A stretch of 64,000 nucleotides of DNA from Petrosia ficiformis (Eukaryota > Porifera > Demospongiae > Haplosclerida > Petrosiidae). Location of the stretch: positions 57,081,746 to 57,145,745 of the forward strand of contig OX345636.1 in assembly GCA_947044365.1 (NCBI GenBank), given 5' to 3'. Each line of letters opens with the position of its first letter. Positions within the stretch are counted from its first letter, which is position 1. Below the pieces are notes generated by a model that searched no databases, had not been told where the DNA came from, and was given only the letters and a program-made list of their open reading frames with translations. Made by a program: the position numbers and the translations under genes. Shown here one piece after another: positions 46,013 to 58,040 of the stretch.

Positions 46013-48954
46013 TCAAAGACTGTTTCGCAACCTTCTACAAGCATCATTTATTGCAGGACAACAGCGAGATTTCCATATTTTAGATTCAAATTTTTCATAT
46101 TTGAATTCCCAGTGTTCTATCTCGGCCTTTTTTTTCCAGATTCGTTCAATAATTGCCTTAAGCTCGTCCATCTTATTAGAATCAAGCTTTTGAATGTCAC
46201 GGCCCTTTCCATAACGTCCAGCCACTGTTGAAACAGCCATTATCCTTTTCCCAAAAAACACATCTCTGCAAAGAGCAACACAAACTTTCCCAATCTTATT
46301 CAGATCATAAAGTTCATGTCTATGTAATACAAGCAATTCATGAACAGTTTTCAATGGAGACATACATGTAGGCGTCTTGGTTGCTTCCAAATGTTCGTGG
46401 AACTGTCTGGCATTAGTTGGAAATGCATGACACAGCGATGAAGTTTCTCCAGTACTACACGATGGTGGCAAACAAGGAGTCTCAACATTAGTGTGGAACA
46501 GTCCACCATTAGTTGATGGAGGCAAAAGAAGAGGCAGGGAAGAAGTCTCAACATTAGTGCGGAACTGTCCAGCATTACTTGATGGAGGCAAAAGAAGAGG
46601 CAGAGAAGAAGTCTCAACATTAGTGCGGAACTGTCCAGCATTAGTTGATGGAGGTAAAAGAGGCAGGGAAGAAGTCTCAACATTAGTGTGGAACTGACCA
46701 GCACTAGTTGACAGATTGAAAGGTGAAAGGGATGAAGTCTCAAAGTCTGCACTAAACCGAGCAGAATTTGCTGACTGAGCCAAAACAGGAGGGAGTGATG
46801 AAGTTTCAAAATCTTTATGCCACTGCCCAGCAATATTCGATAGTGGATAAACATCAGATAGTGACGAAGTCTCAACTTCTCGTTGGATCTCTTTGGATTT
46901 TTCAGGTATGTATGCTGTATTTGCCTGTTTGGAAGGCATAGACACATTTGAAGGTGAAAAGGAATTCACCAGCAATGAATGATCTGATAAAATAGAAATG
47001 ATGTCATCGTCACCTAGAGCAGTAGATGATGGTGGGTGAAATGATGTTGATGTTGGTGAGAGAAATGAGGGCGAGGACTCTTTCCATTGATGTGTGTTGG
47101 GAGCAGTCACACTAATGGGTAGATTGGTTTGTGGACCTTTTCCAACATTAAAAAATCTATGTAATTGACTGTTGATGTCACTAATTTTCAAATTAGTGAA
47201 TTTGCTGAACTGCTCACATTTTTGGTGCAATTCCAAAGTCTTCGTCTGAACATACTCCGTCTTCCTACTGAGCTCATCGATTAACAGGTTCTGCTTTTCT
47301 ATATTTCTCTCTAAATTCTGAACTTTAGAACTGACTAATTGCAGTTGCAGAGAACTTATATGAGCTTGATTGGTCTGGAACTTCATATTTTCATCCAACT
47401 TTTCTGTGTGGAAACAGAACACATTGCATGTTAATCTAGATAATAAATTAATTATTATATATAAACATACCTAATAAGTGTTGGAATTCACTAGATGATA
47501 CTGTTGTGACAGATGAAGGTAAACCATAACCAGAGTGTGGTGGAACAGTGTAAACTACAGAACTAGAAGATGGCACATTATGTATTGTTAGTGGTTCTGT
47601 AAGGGGGATCTGTCCTGCCATAGAAGATGACTGTAGTTCTACATTATTAGAAGGTGACTGGATTTTTGTGCAGATCTGTCCAGCTAGAATCTGCTTGGGA
47701 AGTAGACAATATGGAGTCTGTTTAGTCACGGGTGACTGAACATCACTGTGGATCTGTCCAACTAAAAACGTTTCCCGAGTACATGGAGAGTGTTTAGCCA
47801 CAGGTGACTGAAGGATAGATGCATCTGTGCGGATCTGGCCAGCTACAGATGATTCTACAGAACATTCTGTGCGGATCTGTCCAGCTAAAGTATGTCCAGA
47901 CTGCTGAGTACATGGCAACTGCACTATAGGCATATTTGTGGAGGTTTGTTCAGAGAGTGAAATGCATTGGGCTACAGGTGACTGCGTAGTAGATGTTCCA
48001 ATGTTGATATCTGGCTCTGAGTAAGTAAGTCCAGGGTCATTACTTGATATTATTTTACCAACAGCACCTACACAAACACGGATTACATAACAATGATGTG
48101 TATATGTGGTTCACACTTAAGTAAGTATACAATTGATTATTATTAGTCACATGATATTTGGCCTTAATTGCTTTTTTGCTGAAGGTATGGCCTCAGAGAT
48201 AATGGATCATACACAATGTTTGGAAAAAGTTTTGTTATATGAATACATCTCGGGTCGTAGTGTGTTTCGTAAAGTTTATATACTAATGCAACAAATTATC
48301 TTTAACAGCAAAATATTCCAATTTACAGTATAAGGCTATTTCAGATAATAAAAGGAAATTTCTTAATTCCCCCATTACAGTCGTTAACTTTAGTAAAGTA
48401 CCTTTAGTATATGACGAAAATTAAACTCAACAAAACACATTACGACCCGAGACGCATTCATATAACAAAAATTTTGCTAAACATTTTTCTCACGCAGATT
48501 ATTTTTAACACGAATAATTTCTGATTTACAGTATAGTATTACACATGCTTATAAATAATAAATAAAAATAACATAATTATTGTTTACCTCTTTTAGATGA
48601 CCTTCCTCGGCGAGTTTTATGCTCACTCTTGCCAAACTCCTTGACAATCTCCTCGTTGCGAGTGCGTTTTCTACTCATGGTTGTTTTGGATAAAACACAG
48701 TCTTCAACTACTACTCCGTTCCAAAGTCGAACACGTCTTTTAATAGCTTTGTAGGTTGACGATCGAGAAAAATGGCAAATTACTTTGTCCTTTATCTTTA
48801 CCTTTGATAGGTCTGTTCTGGCAGTCACTTTTCTGTTGTTAACAGAGATGATCGAACTGCTGTGAATAGTAAACTCTTTTTCATCAAATTTTGGTGACTT
48901 GTTCTTCTCGAATCAAACTCGAAACCACCGCTGCTTGCAACTTGAAATCGACAT
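46013..48954 (-). CDS. AGQ-repeat protein with BEN-like C-terminal domain
   Basis: Three minus-strand exons fit in phase: 48954-48598, 48067-47471 and 47403-46013. Exon 1 encodes a basic region (RRVRLWNG, SRKRTRNEE, KTRRGRSSKRG) typical of a nuclear protein. Exon 2 and the middle of exon 3 carry degenerate repeats: AGQIRT-type units in exon 2 and about eight AGQF-TNVETSSLPLLLPPS units in exon 3. Exon 3 starts with a coiled coil (QLQLVSSKVQNLERNIEKQN). The C-terminal 110 residues (ALCRDVFFGKRIMAVSTVAG through AINDACRRLR) resemble the BEN family, which binds DNA or chromatin partners; this is from recognition. An in-frame TGA at 48913-48915 lies 13 codons after the chosen ATG. Either translation starts downstream, for example at MSRKRTRNEE, or the copy is damaged. 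Confidence 0.75.
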
Positions 48955-49089
48955 ATCGTATCCACATGGAAGAAAAATTTTATGAAGTACTTAAAAAGTC
49001 TGGTAAAAACTACATGCACGTGACTAAGTCTGGCAGCAAGCAGCAAAGGGGCTGGCCCGGGAGGCTAACGCGAGTTTTATGTATGGCTT

Positions 49090-49310
49090 ACTTGTAGAAT
49101 TCTGTCAATATCTGTGCTTGTAGTCTTGCTGTAATCTGACAGCACTTTGCAGGAAGTTCTGCAGAATTCAAACACTTTTTTGTAAGAACTCTGACAGATC
49201 TCTATTAGAATTCTCCATTTGTCTGTGAGAATTCTGCCTGTAGTCTGGCTGTGATCTGATAGAACTCTGTAAGAGTTCTGGTACTAAACAGAATTCTGTC
49301 ACTTTTCTTT
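49090..49310. repeat. Degenerate AGAATTCTG repeat
   Basis: AGAATTCTGTCAATATCTG (49097) and AGAATTCTGCCTGTAGTCTG (about 49231), with intervening GTAGTCTnGCTGTnATCTGA-type segments, indicate a degenerate repeat with a unit of roughly 45-130 bp. Boundaries are vague. Confidence 0.55.
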
Positions 49311-49319
49311 TGCCTTCTA

Positions 49320-49545
49320 CCGTATGTACATGTGTGCTTGTATACACTACCAATATTACACATGTACATACATGTACACACATGTATGTACATTTGTACT
49401 TGTATACAGTACCAATATTACACATGTACATACACATGTACATGTACATACATGTATGTACATGTGTACTTGTATACACATGTATGTACATTTGTACTTG
49501 TATACAGTACCAATATTACACATGTACATACATAACAAGGTCAGG
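49320..49545. repeat. Minisatellite of TACCAATATTACACATG units
   Basis: Three copies of TACCAATATTACACATGTAC, at about 49348, 49411 and 49509, are separated by TGTACTTGTATACA and ACATGTATGTACAT segments in an imperfect tandem array. All open frames on both strands here come from the repeat. Confidence 0.85.
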
Positions 49546-49830
49546 GACCTCACTGCCTAAATGTTAACTAAAGTTTATCATGATGTGGATATTGAACCCA
49601 GGCAACAGTAATTAACTGGTGAACACCTATTCAACAGCACTGCCAACACAGATGATGGAGCTTGTTTGGATGGCAAAGCAAGAGGTTTGTGGAACAACAT
49701 GCAATGTGCATTTTTTGGACATTAGGGTACTTTACCTGAATGCATGAAGCAACCAGTCCTCTTCCCTGTTTACTGTATATAACAAGCATGAACCCGGAAA
49801 ACAAGATATACATGTATAGAGAAAAAACTA

Positions 49831-51992
49831 TCCCTATGACTGCTTTGTGGTGTCCATCATTCAGTAATCATGGGTAACTTTATGATGCCTGAAACACATT
49901 AGCCTATTATAGTTATTATTTTGACCATCTATTCTGTTTAACTTTTAAAGGACCTTGTAGAACTTTAGGATTATATTTCAGGTAGAATAGCTACATGTAG
50001 CTATTAGTTCCAATTTCTATGTAAGCTACGTAAGTTATATGGCTGATTCAGGATGAATAATGTTTGAACATTGTAGAGAGGGTATGGTTTCAATTCGCCG
50101 ACTCTCATTTTGTCCTACTAAACCTACTAAACTGTAGGGGGATATGTCATCATTATATTGTACAAAATTATTCAAGGCAGTATCGGATTGAGTGTTGATT
50201 TATATGATACAAAAGTAACTTAGTAGGCAAAATGAGAGAAGATGAAGTGTTCCTAAATCACAGAGAGATATAAGTCCTTTACCTGAATATCAGTACTACT
50301 GGTAAGAGCTGTCCATGATTATCAGTCATCTTGATCAAACCCATCCTCAATAGACACAATAGGATATTCTGATATGAATCCTTTGTATAAATCACACAAC
50401 TGACTACCTGTGAAGAGATTGATGATGATACTAATACAAAGACACAATATTACTAATTGATGTTATCCACAAAGGACGGTACCATGACTAGGGTTGGGTT
50501 AAGCTTAAGCCCATCAAATTTTGTCAAGCTCAAACTCAAGCCCCAGCCCATCTAATCATAAGTTTAAGCTCCAGCCCTTGGTTAAAAGGAAGTGGAAGCT
50601 CAAGCCTTTTCTTTGGACAATTGGTAATAAACATTTATTCACAAGAAACAACATCACAATTAGATCTTATGAACGTCAATTGTTCAAATCTTGAGTCACT
50701 TAGGCGACATCTGTCCGGTCGATAAATTTTACCCGCTATGCTGAACAGTCTTTCGACTGCTGCTGATGACGCTGAAATGGTATTTTTTATTAACTGAAAG
50801 AAATTTTATGAACTCAAAGTGAGCTTACATGTAATATAAGGAATATATATGATATGTACAATGTACACAATTATACCAAACTACAGTACTACATGTATAC
50901 TGTACTGTCAGCAATACAGCAATGTCATGTACTTGTAGTACAGAGCCTTTATGTACATGTACAATTACATATACACACATGTGCGTACATAGTACATACA
51001 AGTGGTATACATGTTAGTACATATGTACAGTACCACAGTGCACATGCATGCTCATGCAAATAAATGTACATGTACATGAGCATTCATATACATATACATG
51101 TACACATACATGCATGTAACAAGTATTGTACTTAAATTTGTTTACAAGGCACAATCATTAAGCATTTAGGTACATGTACATCTAGATCAATAGTTGAATA
51201 CAAACTTTCTTTACAAAATGGTTGACAGGTGGGCATTTAATTACTTCAGCTTCAAGCAAGCCAACTAGCCTGGAGACCACACCCTATCCCGCACGCAAAA
51301 AGGTGGTTAAGCGGGAAGGGGCTGGTATCAGCTGGCAAATGTCATGTTCTTGTCCACGATTTCATGGACAATGAATAATTCATATGCGGTCACATTATGA
51401 AAATAAAATGATGTAAGCAATGATGTGGAAATTTATTTCCCTTGACCAGACAAATGTCCATTGAACTATTTACATTGCCAGACATCATAATAATTATATA
51501 CATGTACATTATACACAGTTGAAAGACAGAAATCATGGATAGGTTTTTATTGCACAGTAATAATAATTATTACTTTTTTATGGCCCGCAGGGCCATCCCT
51601 ATGATTGCTTTTCCACGGGTTCGATGTATGTTTATATATATAAATTATATATATATTTTCTTGTGTCCACTTACGCGAGTATGCGTTGTATACGTAGTTA
51701 AGGAAGTTACATCATTCCCGGGGCCTTGGTCAATTAATGGGCGTGGCGCGTAAAAGAACGCGCGATCATTGATCAAGCTCTACACAGCAGCAGAAAGAAA
51801 TCTGTGTAGCTTATGTAGAAACTGGAACTAATAGCTAGCTATTCTGCCTGAAATATATTCCTAAAGTTCTACAAGGTCCTTTGAAAGGTCAGGAGAGTAG
51901 ATAATCAAAATAATAAGCTGTTGTCTTTCATGCTTGATAAAGTCAGCCATGATTACCGAATGCTGGACACCACAAAGCAGTCATAGAGATAT
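49831..51992. mobile_element. Element with about 200-bp inverted ends around a hAT relic
   Basis: Left 49831-50030 and right about 51790-51992 are imperfect inverted repeats. Shared blocks are CTATGACTGCTTTGTGGTGTC, AAAGGACCTTGTAGAACTTT, ATATTTCAGG, and AGCTATTAGTTCCA. The interior contains a hAT dimerisation exon on the minus strand, ACATGT-type repeats and unassigned sequence. hAT elements normally have short ends, so the long ends may belong to a different element that captured or surrounds the hAT piece. Confidence 0.65.
50635..50771 (-). pseudogene. hAT transposase C-terminal dimerisation exon
   Basis: Minus strand after an acceptor (ATTTCAG at 50772-50778) encodes SSAAVERLFSIAGKIYRPDR, then CRLSDSRFEQLTFIRSN, and ends at TAA (50635-50637). 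This is the hallmark hAT C-terminal block (A-A-x-E-R-x-F-S). Nothing of the remaining transposase was found upstream on this strand, so it is an isolated remnant. Confidence 0.75.
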
Positions 51993-52032
51993 GTTTATCT
52001 TTACTTAAATTTGTAAAGCAATCATAGGGATG
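51593..52032. repeat. Second pair of ATCCCTATGATTGCTTT ends
   Basis: CATCCCTATGATTGCTTTTC at 51593 and AAAGCAATCATAGGGATG to 52032 are inverted copies of the same terminal motif as the 49831 element. They interleave with, rather than nest in, that element. A further solo copy lies at about 27098. Confidence 0.65.
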
Positions 52033-53478
52033 TTTTTTTTCTCTATATACACTTGTTCAAACATAATATAACAATACATACTGTAGAATCAAGACTTAGA
52101 AACCATTGTTAAACTAATTCATCACTAACTGAACATTATAAATGGCGACGTTTGCGACTTTTCTTCCTGTGTTCCAGAGGCTGCAAATAATCAAACTTAT
52201 CAGGTCTACTGTGGTCTGAAGGGCCGACCTTGGAAAGTTTATACATCCAGATGTTGCAAATATGTTATTCTTCTGTTTTTTTTTTACAGGTAATACAGTA
52301 CATCTTACTATTGCTATCATCGTACTTGATCCACGGATAATTATCCTTCTATGAGTTCACGAAGTGGCGTTCGTCGATCTCTTCATCACTACTGTAAGGA
52401 GCAGAGGTAGATTTTGTTTGGTTACTAGGGATTGAAGGCGACTGAGGCCTCTTTACACAAGGAAGATAGCGCCACATGCTGCTTTTCATTATTGTTTACT
52501 TGTACTGGGGTGTGGTTTCAATTTTTGTCCGTTTAGTTAGTTAAAAAAAAGCGGTAGGAGACGGGAAATTTGTCCATTTTCCTGACCCAGCAAAAGGACA
52601 ATTTTTATTTCTAACGGACAATATCCGGCATGTCCGGCTATTTCCACATCATTGGATGTAAGTATATAAACTCTGGCAAATGGAGGCTGCATTTGCTGAT
52701 TTCTAAAAATTTATCGGATATGAGCTAAAGAAGAAACAGACTGAAGCAATAACTTCGGTATTGTCGGGTAGCGATGTTCTGATGGTCCTACCATAATAAC
52801 ATATATAGTCACAAACAGTGGAGAGATTGAATGCTGTCATAACAACTTTCATGACCAATTAAAATTAATTACAATTTTCCTTACATATATGTATTCCAGT
52901 GTTCCTAGTGCCTCAGGTGTTCCTGTATCATGTACCTGGTATCTCATTTGCCTGTGCTGTCTGGTCCCTGTATATACTGTCCCTGTTTCCTCAGTTATCT
53001 CTGTCGTCTCGCGTGTTTGTGGTGCCCAGAGTGCCTGTAGTGTTTTGGTGTCCATGGTGTCTATTCTAGTATCTCAATCTATTCTGATGGATAAAAAACT
53101 CAACATAATCAAAGAGCTCAATCTATTCTATCAATGTATTCTAATGTATCTATAGTATCGTGTACACCTATATACTCACCATTTTCTCGTTTTTGGCTTT
53201 GATTTTGATTCATCTCAACATCTCTCTCTATTACAACATCCTTTCTTTCTTCTTTCTTCATGTATCTGTAATCTCATATTCTGTTTCAACATCCTTTCTT
53301 TGTTGTTTATCAGTAGTAATCTTCCCTTCTATTTCAACATATTTCATTACTTATTTTTCGTTCGCAACATTTGTGATCACTTCTCCTCCATTAGATCTAC
53401 ATCCTTGTCCATGGTTATGTATCACCATCTCCATTGTAGGCTTCATCTTTTGACTATCATCATCATCTACTTCAATCT
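52033..53478. other. No gene recognised
   Basis: Contains a Pro/Ser/Thr-type open frame at 52889-53150 on plus that arises from a CTGTRTC/CCTG-rich degenerate repeat (52895-53060). A segment at about 52792-52832 is repeated in inverted orientation at 53479-53520, inside the retroelement remnant. No host gene is supported. Confidence 0.45.
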
Positions 53479-54127
53479 CTCCACTGTTTGTGACTATATA
53501 TGTTATTATGTTGGAGTGAGGAAAATCCATCATAACTGCAGCTGAAGGCATGCTCCACCGAAAATTGTTTGCCACAAATACACTCATTCGGTAGGTAGGA
53601 CAATTGCCAGCCATACCGTAAAGAGACTGCATCACAAAAAGCTCATTTATGGAGGGAGAAACCGAGTTCTTCCAAAGGAAGTATAAAGAGCCAGCTCGAA
53701 GCACTGTTCTCTTGTGCAAGGTCCATTGCTCCTTTTAAGTTATCCGGTAGTTGTTGATATAAATTCTCAGCCTTTTGAGAGCGATTGCACTGATTTCATG
53801 TTTAACTTGAGATTTGATGTATTGTTAATTTAAAATAGTATCAATAGGATACGAACTGCTTTGTTCAACAATTAGGTCAACTAAAGGTTTAGTCACCTGT
53901 AGTGAGGTATTAAAATTGTATTGACTAGGAATAACAATACCTAAACCACCAAGATGAACAGGTAAAGATATTAACACTCGTTCCAGATCATTTTTTGCTA
54001 GATTTTCTAAAAGGGCAGGTAGAAAGTGATCTCTGATGGCATGTTCAAGTGGAGAGAGTAGATCACCTATGTTTGGTACTGTTCACATAAAAACCCATCT
54101 TCCAATAAGACCCGCATCGCCGACAAA
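53479..54127 (-). pseudogene. Retroelement polyprotein C-terminal remnant
   Basis: Minus strand, in shifting frames: LIGRWVFM then TVPNIGDLLSPLEHAIRDHF, ERVLISLPVHLGGLGIVIPS and KPLVDLIVEQSSSYPID. After a TAA the frame moves into AMDLAQENSASSWLFILPLE, EELGFSLHK, AVSLRYGW and CICGKQFSVEHAFSC. This matches, from memory, a C-terminal segment found downstream of reverse transcriptase in multicopy invertebrate retroelements. The C-x-C...H-x3-C set could bind zinc. At least three stops are seen, including a TGA after FM and another after FSLHK. The reverse transcriptase itself is absent. Confidence 0.6.
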
Positions 54128-54242
54128 CAGTTTTGAAGGGGTCGTCAGCCCGCCCGGCTGCGCTGCAATTGCGCGCGCAAACGAGATTAAGCCACACCCT
54201 CTATTAAAACTTGGCATTAAAAAAAAATAATTATGAACAGTG

Positions 54243-54273
54243 ATACGTCCTGTTTTCAAAACAGGGCGTATCC
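54243..54273. repeat. Short palindrome
   Basis: GATACGTCCTGTTTT and AAAACAGGGCGTATC flank a single C, giving 14 of 15 paired positions. It lies just downstream of a small GC-rich patch (54115-54175) in otherwise AT-rich DNA. It could be an end of an element or a cruciform-forming site. Confidence 0.7.
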
Positions 54274-56948
54274 TGCATTCCTGTTGTTGGTCAGGGCTGT
54301 GCTAAGATTAAACGATTTACCTGATGGATATGTCAAAGATAAGCCTGGTGAGTCGAATATTAAGTGTGTTTAATGGTCAGAATGTTGAATTCAGTACAGC
54401 ATTTTCCTGTACAGTAGGAAGGGAAAGGATCTCCTTTTCTTTAAGTTTGAATTTATAAATACAAATAACTTTAAAGTAACGAAAGGTTCTTCAGGATGTG
54501 TGTACACTAGTGTATAAACTTTGTGCTTTGGGAATTAGGAATGAGGTTAGGTTTTATATTTATAATGCACAATTAAAGTATACACTTCATGTCAGACCTT
54601 TAGGCACCTCCTAATTAAATCAGGAATTCAAACGTTTGTTGTTATCACTAATTACATGTACGTTGTACCAGACTATCAAGTAATAAAGAACATTTAGTGA
54701 TAACCTTTTATATTTAAGTGTGTAACACCCAGTTGACTTTGTGGAAAGTTGATGTCATTTGGGTTGATGATTTCATGGCATGCTGTTTATCTCATGAGAG
54801 TAGACCTTGTTGGAGGACAACCATTTTAATGTCACTTGCTTACCTCATATCATAGGGTATGTTATTGTATGTACATGTACATGTATAATCTGAAACAAAT
54901 CGTTACATAATGTGGTACATCAGTGATGCCAGACTACATAACATGGCTGAGGATGAGACTAGGTACTTTTGATGATACTGTTTAAAATGATAAATTAAAG
55001 AGCCTTTCTCTGTCATCATAAAAAGCCTGTACGAGGCTAGAGACGTCCAGGACCTGCTTCTGTGGCTGTGTGCCAGATTATTCCTATGAGTTAATATGAA
55101 AATAAAGCTTTTTGAAAAGAAATATATTTTTCAGTGTTTGCATTACTTTGAGGATCAGAATGACAAATATCTTAGTAAACTGAAATGAGTTCATAATAGT
55201 ATGATAATTATAATTATATTAGATAAATTGTATTACACATATGTATGTTTAGAACTTTATTAGTACAATAATCAAACTGAAGATACAACTCTCTATAACT
55301 ACAATAATTTACGCTTCAGTACTAGATGTAGAAGAAAAAGCATTAGCATTTTAGATTACATATAATCCAGCTAATATAATGTGATAATTAGGAATAAAGC
55401 TGTTCCTTAAAGGATTGATATTAAATTTGTAGTATCTTTATAACCCAGACAACAGCTAAGCATTCTTTTTCAACTACCAAGTATCGTTCCTCCCTTGAAA
55501 GTACATTGTGTACATGTAACTTTTCGCTTATGTGGACAATTGGATGTTCTCCCCCATTATCATTAACTTATTTGACTTTATTTGAGGGATCTGTTTGTAG
55601 GATCGTTTGCTTGCTATTAGGACTTAGCTTTGGATTAATTTCCCACATGCTTTGCCAATGACTTGTCTCAAATGAAATGTCTCGTTTGTTCTACTTCTTT
55701 GGGCTGGTAATGTCTGTATAATTTGATTTAGCTAACTAATAGATGACATAACTACCATGCAGTAGACTAAAGCCTACCCTGAATGTTTTAACATTTTTTA
55801 GACCACGTTACAACCACAACCCACTAAATTAAAATTATTTCCAACTTGCCTTACATCCACTTTTGTACAGAGAATAATTATAATGCAATATATATTTCCC
55901 CAAAAATCATATTTTAAAAATGGAAAAAAAGTAGCTGTACTTATATGATTTGACTAGTGGTCAGGCACAGTAATAAAAGAAAGTGCACTGAAACATTTTT
56001 TGTGCATAATTAATTATTTATTACGCGTTAACTTGGGAGGAGTCATGAAGAATTATTGATGAGTGGGCAAAGCAAGATGAGCTGGGTGTAAGTAGTCACT
56101 TGTATATAATTAATAGAAAATATTAGTCAGACACAGGCCTGACTATGGCTGTGCTGCACTAGTGTGCTCTTGGGACACCTACATCTATCATGACAATTAA
56201 TAGTTAATTAGCTAAACATTTGGTAGCTATGTCCTTGCCTGCAGATGCAATTGTTGTATCAATGCAGCATCATATCCACAGTACACTGATTCATGAAGTA
56301 GCTTGTTTTGCTCATTAAAAACTAATATTGTCTATATACTTAATTACGTGTTATATATATATACATGTGTGACTTGTATTAAATATTTTGTTTCCTAAAA
56401 TCAATTGAAAGATCAAACTTTGCTACAGAACAGCTTTCATTGCTAAAGTGTAGTAGAAGATAGCTAGGAGGTGTGAAAAGACAGCGTTAATTGTGTTGTG
56501 TGATGCAAGTGAGGACATGTTATGCTGATCATAATGTGATGTGTGTTCAATAACTTTCTTGGAGTAACACGTGTTCTGTAGTTCAATGTTTGATCTCTTT
56601 CATGATCAGTTGCTTTTATTTCTTTCATAATAATAAAGTAGTAAAGACATTATTGCTACACCAGGAGCACATGAACAGCTCCTGGTTACACTTATTACAA
56701 TGGCCATTTTTACAATAATTTATAGTCACTAATGTCAGATGTTAATAAATTATATTATTATAAACAGAAGATTAGATGATCTGTTGTATGCTATCATTAC
56801 AATATCTATGATAATTGTGTCTTCATTTCATTACCCCGGCCAAGTAGTGCAATGTATATTTAAAAGTGGTTAATCTGTCTATCTATCTTTTATGCAAACA
56901 CTTTCAGAAAACCACTTTAGTAATAGTTGAAAAATATTCTAAAAACTC
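54274..56948. other. No gene recognised
   Basis: About 2.7 kb of AT-rich DNA with ACATGT clusters near 54873-54885. I found no ORF with motifs, no splice-consistent exon chain, and no long repeat. Confidence 0.5.
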
Positions 56949-57402
56949 TTAGTTATATAAGATGTACTATAATGTACATGTATTTCATAGTTTGCTTATT
57001 AATATAATATAAAACTCAAGATTAGTTATATAAGATGTACTATAATGTAGTTCATAGTTTCCTTATTAATATAATATAAAACTCAAGATTAGTTATATAA
57101 GATGTACTATAATGTAGTTCGTAGTTTCCTTATTAATAAAATATAAAACTCAAGATTAGTTATATAAGATGTACTATAATGTAGTTCATAGTTTCCTTAT
57201 TAATATAATATAAAACTCAACATTAGTTATATAAGATGTAGTATAATGTAGTTCATAGTTTCCTTATTAATATAATATAAAACTCAAGATTAGTTATATA
57301 AGATGTACTATAATGTAGTTCATAGTTTCCTTATTAATATAATATAAAACTCAAGATTAGTTATATAAGATGTACTATAATGTAGTTCATAGTTTCCTTA
57401 AT
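56949..57402. repeat. 67-bp tandem repeat, about 6.7 copies
   Basis: Units begin AGTTATATAAGATGTACTAT and end AAAACTCAAGATT, starting near 56951, 57023, 57090, 57157, 57224, 57291 and 57358. The first unit has a small insertion (ACATGTATT). Later units differ by single substitutions such as C/G in TTCATAG/TTCGTAG and ACTAT/AGTAT. Confidence 0.95.
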
Positions 57403-57590
57403 AGTTGCTTTTGAAGAATGAATATATACATGTATAGGGTATTTATAAAAATGAACCATGCATTCATTACTCACATTTATAACTGCTTCCTATATTGTTC
57501 TTCCATTTACCCCACCTTTAATTTGTGAATAATTATTATTAGCTAATTGAATAAAATAACAAATTGTATAAATTAACTTCTATACTATAG

Positions 57591-57680
57591 AATGGAAGAC
57601 TGGAGAAGGCTTATAAAAGAAAAGACTTGCCATCTGTAAAACAAATCATCCAGCATTTTTCAGATCCGAAATATGCTCAT
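57591..57680 (+). CDS. Possible orphan exon, 30 codons
   Basis: A clean acceptor (TTCTATACTATAG, ending 57590) and donor (GTAAGT at 57681) bound 90 nt that are open in one frame: NGRLEKAYKRKDLPSVKQII through FSDPKYAH. The composition is protein-like and better than its surroundings. I found no partner exons within several kilobases on either side, so this is either an exon of a gene with large introns, a decayed remnant, or chance. Confidence 0.3.
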
Positions 57681-58040
57681 GTAAGTTCAAGAAATAGTGT
57701 TTTTTAGTCTCTGAAACTATTGTGTCAGTGTTTGTTATTGAAATCCCAACACACTGAAGGTGATATTAACTTTGAAACAGATTAGTGCCATAAGAGTAGG
57801 AACAAGGACGACCAGAGGGTCCCCTGCCTCCCAATATTCTGCCCTTCCTAGTATTGTAGCTTTCATCATGAAAACATTTGTACGAACACACCTTGTAACC
57901 GACCACAAGATGGTCTGTATGTAATTCTCAATGTAATTTCCCATCCCCAAGTTCCTACTTCACTGATTACTCCAAATATCATACTAGTATTTTAATTAAA
58001 TTGATTGCCTAGCAGCTAGTGCTTCATGTAAGCACAACAA
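57681..58040. other. No gene recognised
   Basis: Non-coding sequence between the possible exon and the truncated family C copy. Confidence 0.4.

Noticed and set aside
49310..49567. Open frames on both strands in the TACATG minisatellite
   Set aside because: They follow directly from the tandem repeat and would exist in any frame.
52889..53155. 88-codon Ser/Val/Pro-rich ORF
   Set aside because: It comes from a degenerate CTGT/CCTG repeat with a similar frame on the other strand.
53160..53545. Two plus-strand ORFs rich in Phe, Ile and Ser
   Set aside because: They lie opposite the decayed retroelement reading on the minus strand and show only low-complexity hydrophobic composition.
54115..54175. 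GC-rich patch as a CpG-island promoter
   Set aside because: It is only about 60 bp and lies at the upstream edge of a decayed retroelement reading, with no gene start nearby.
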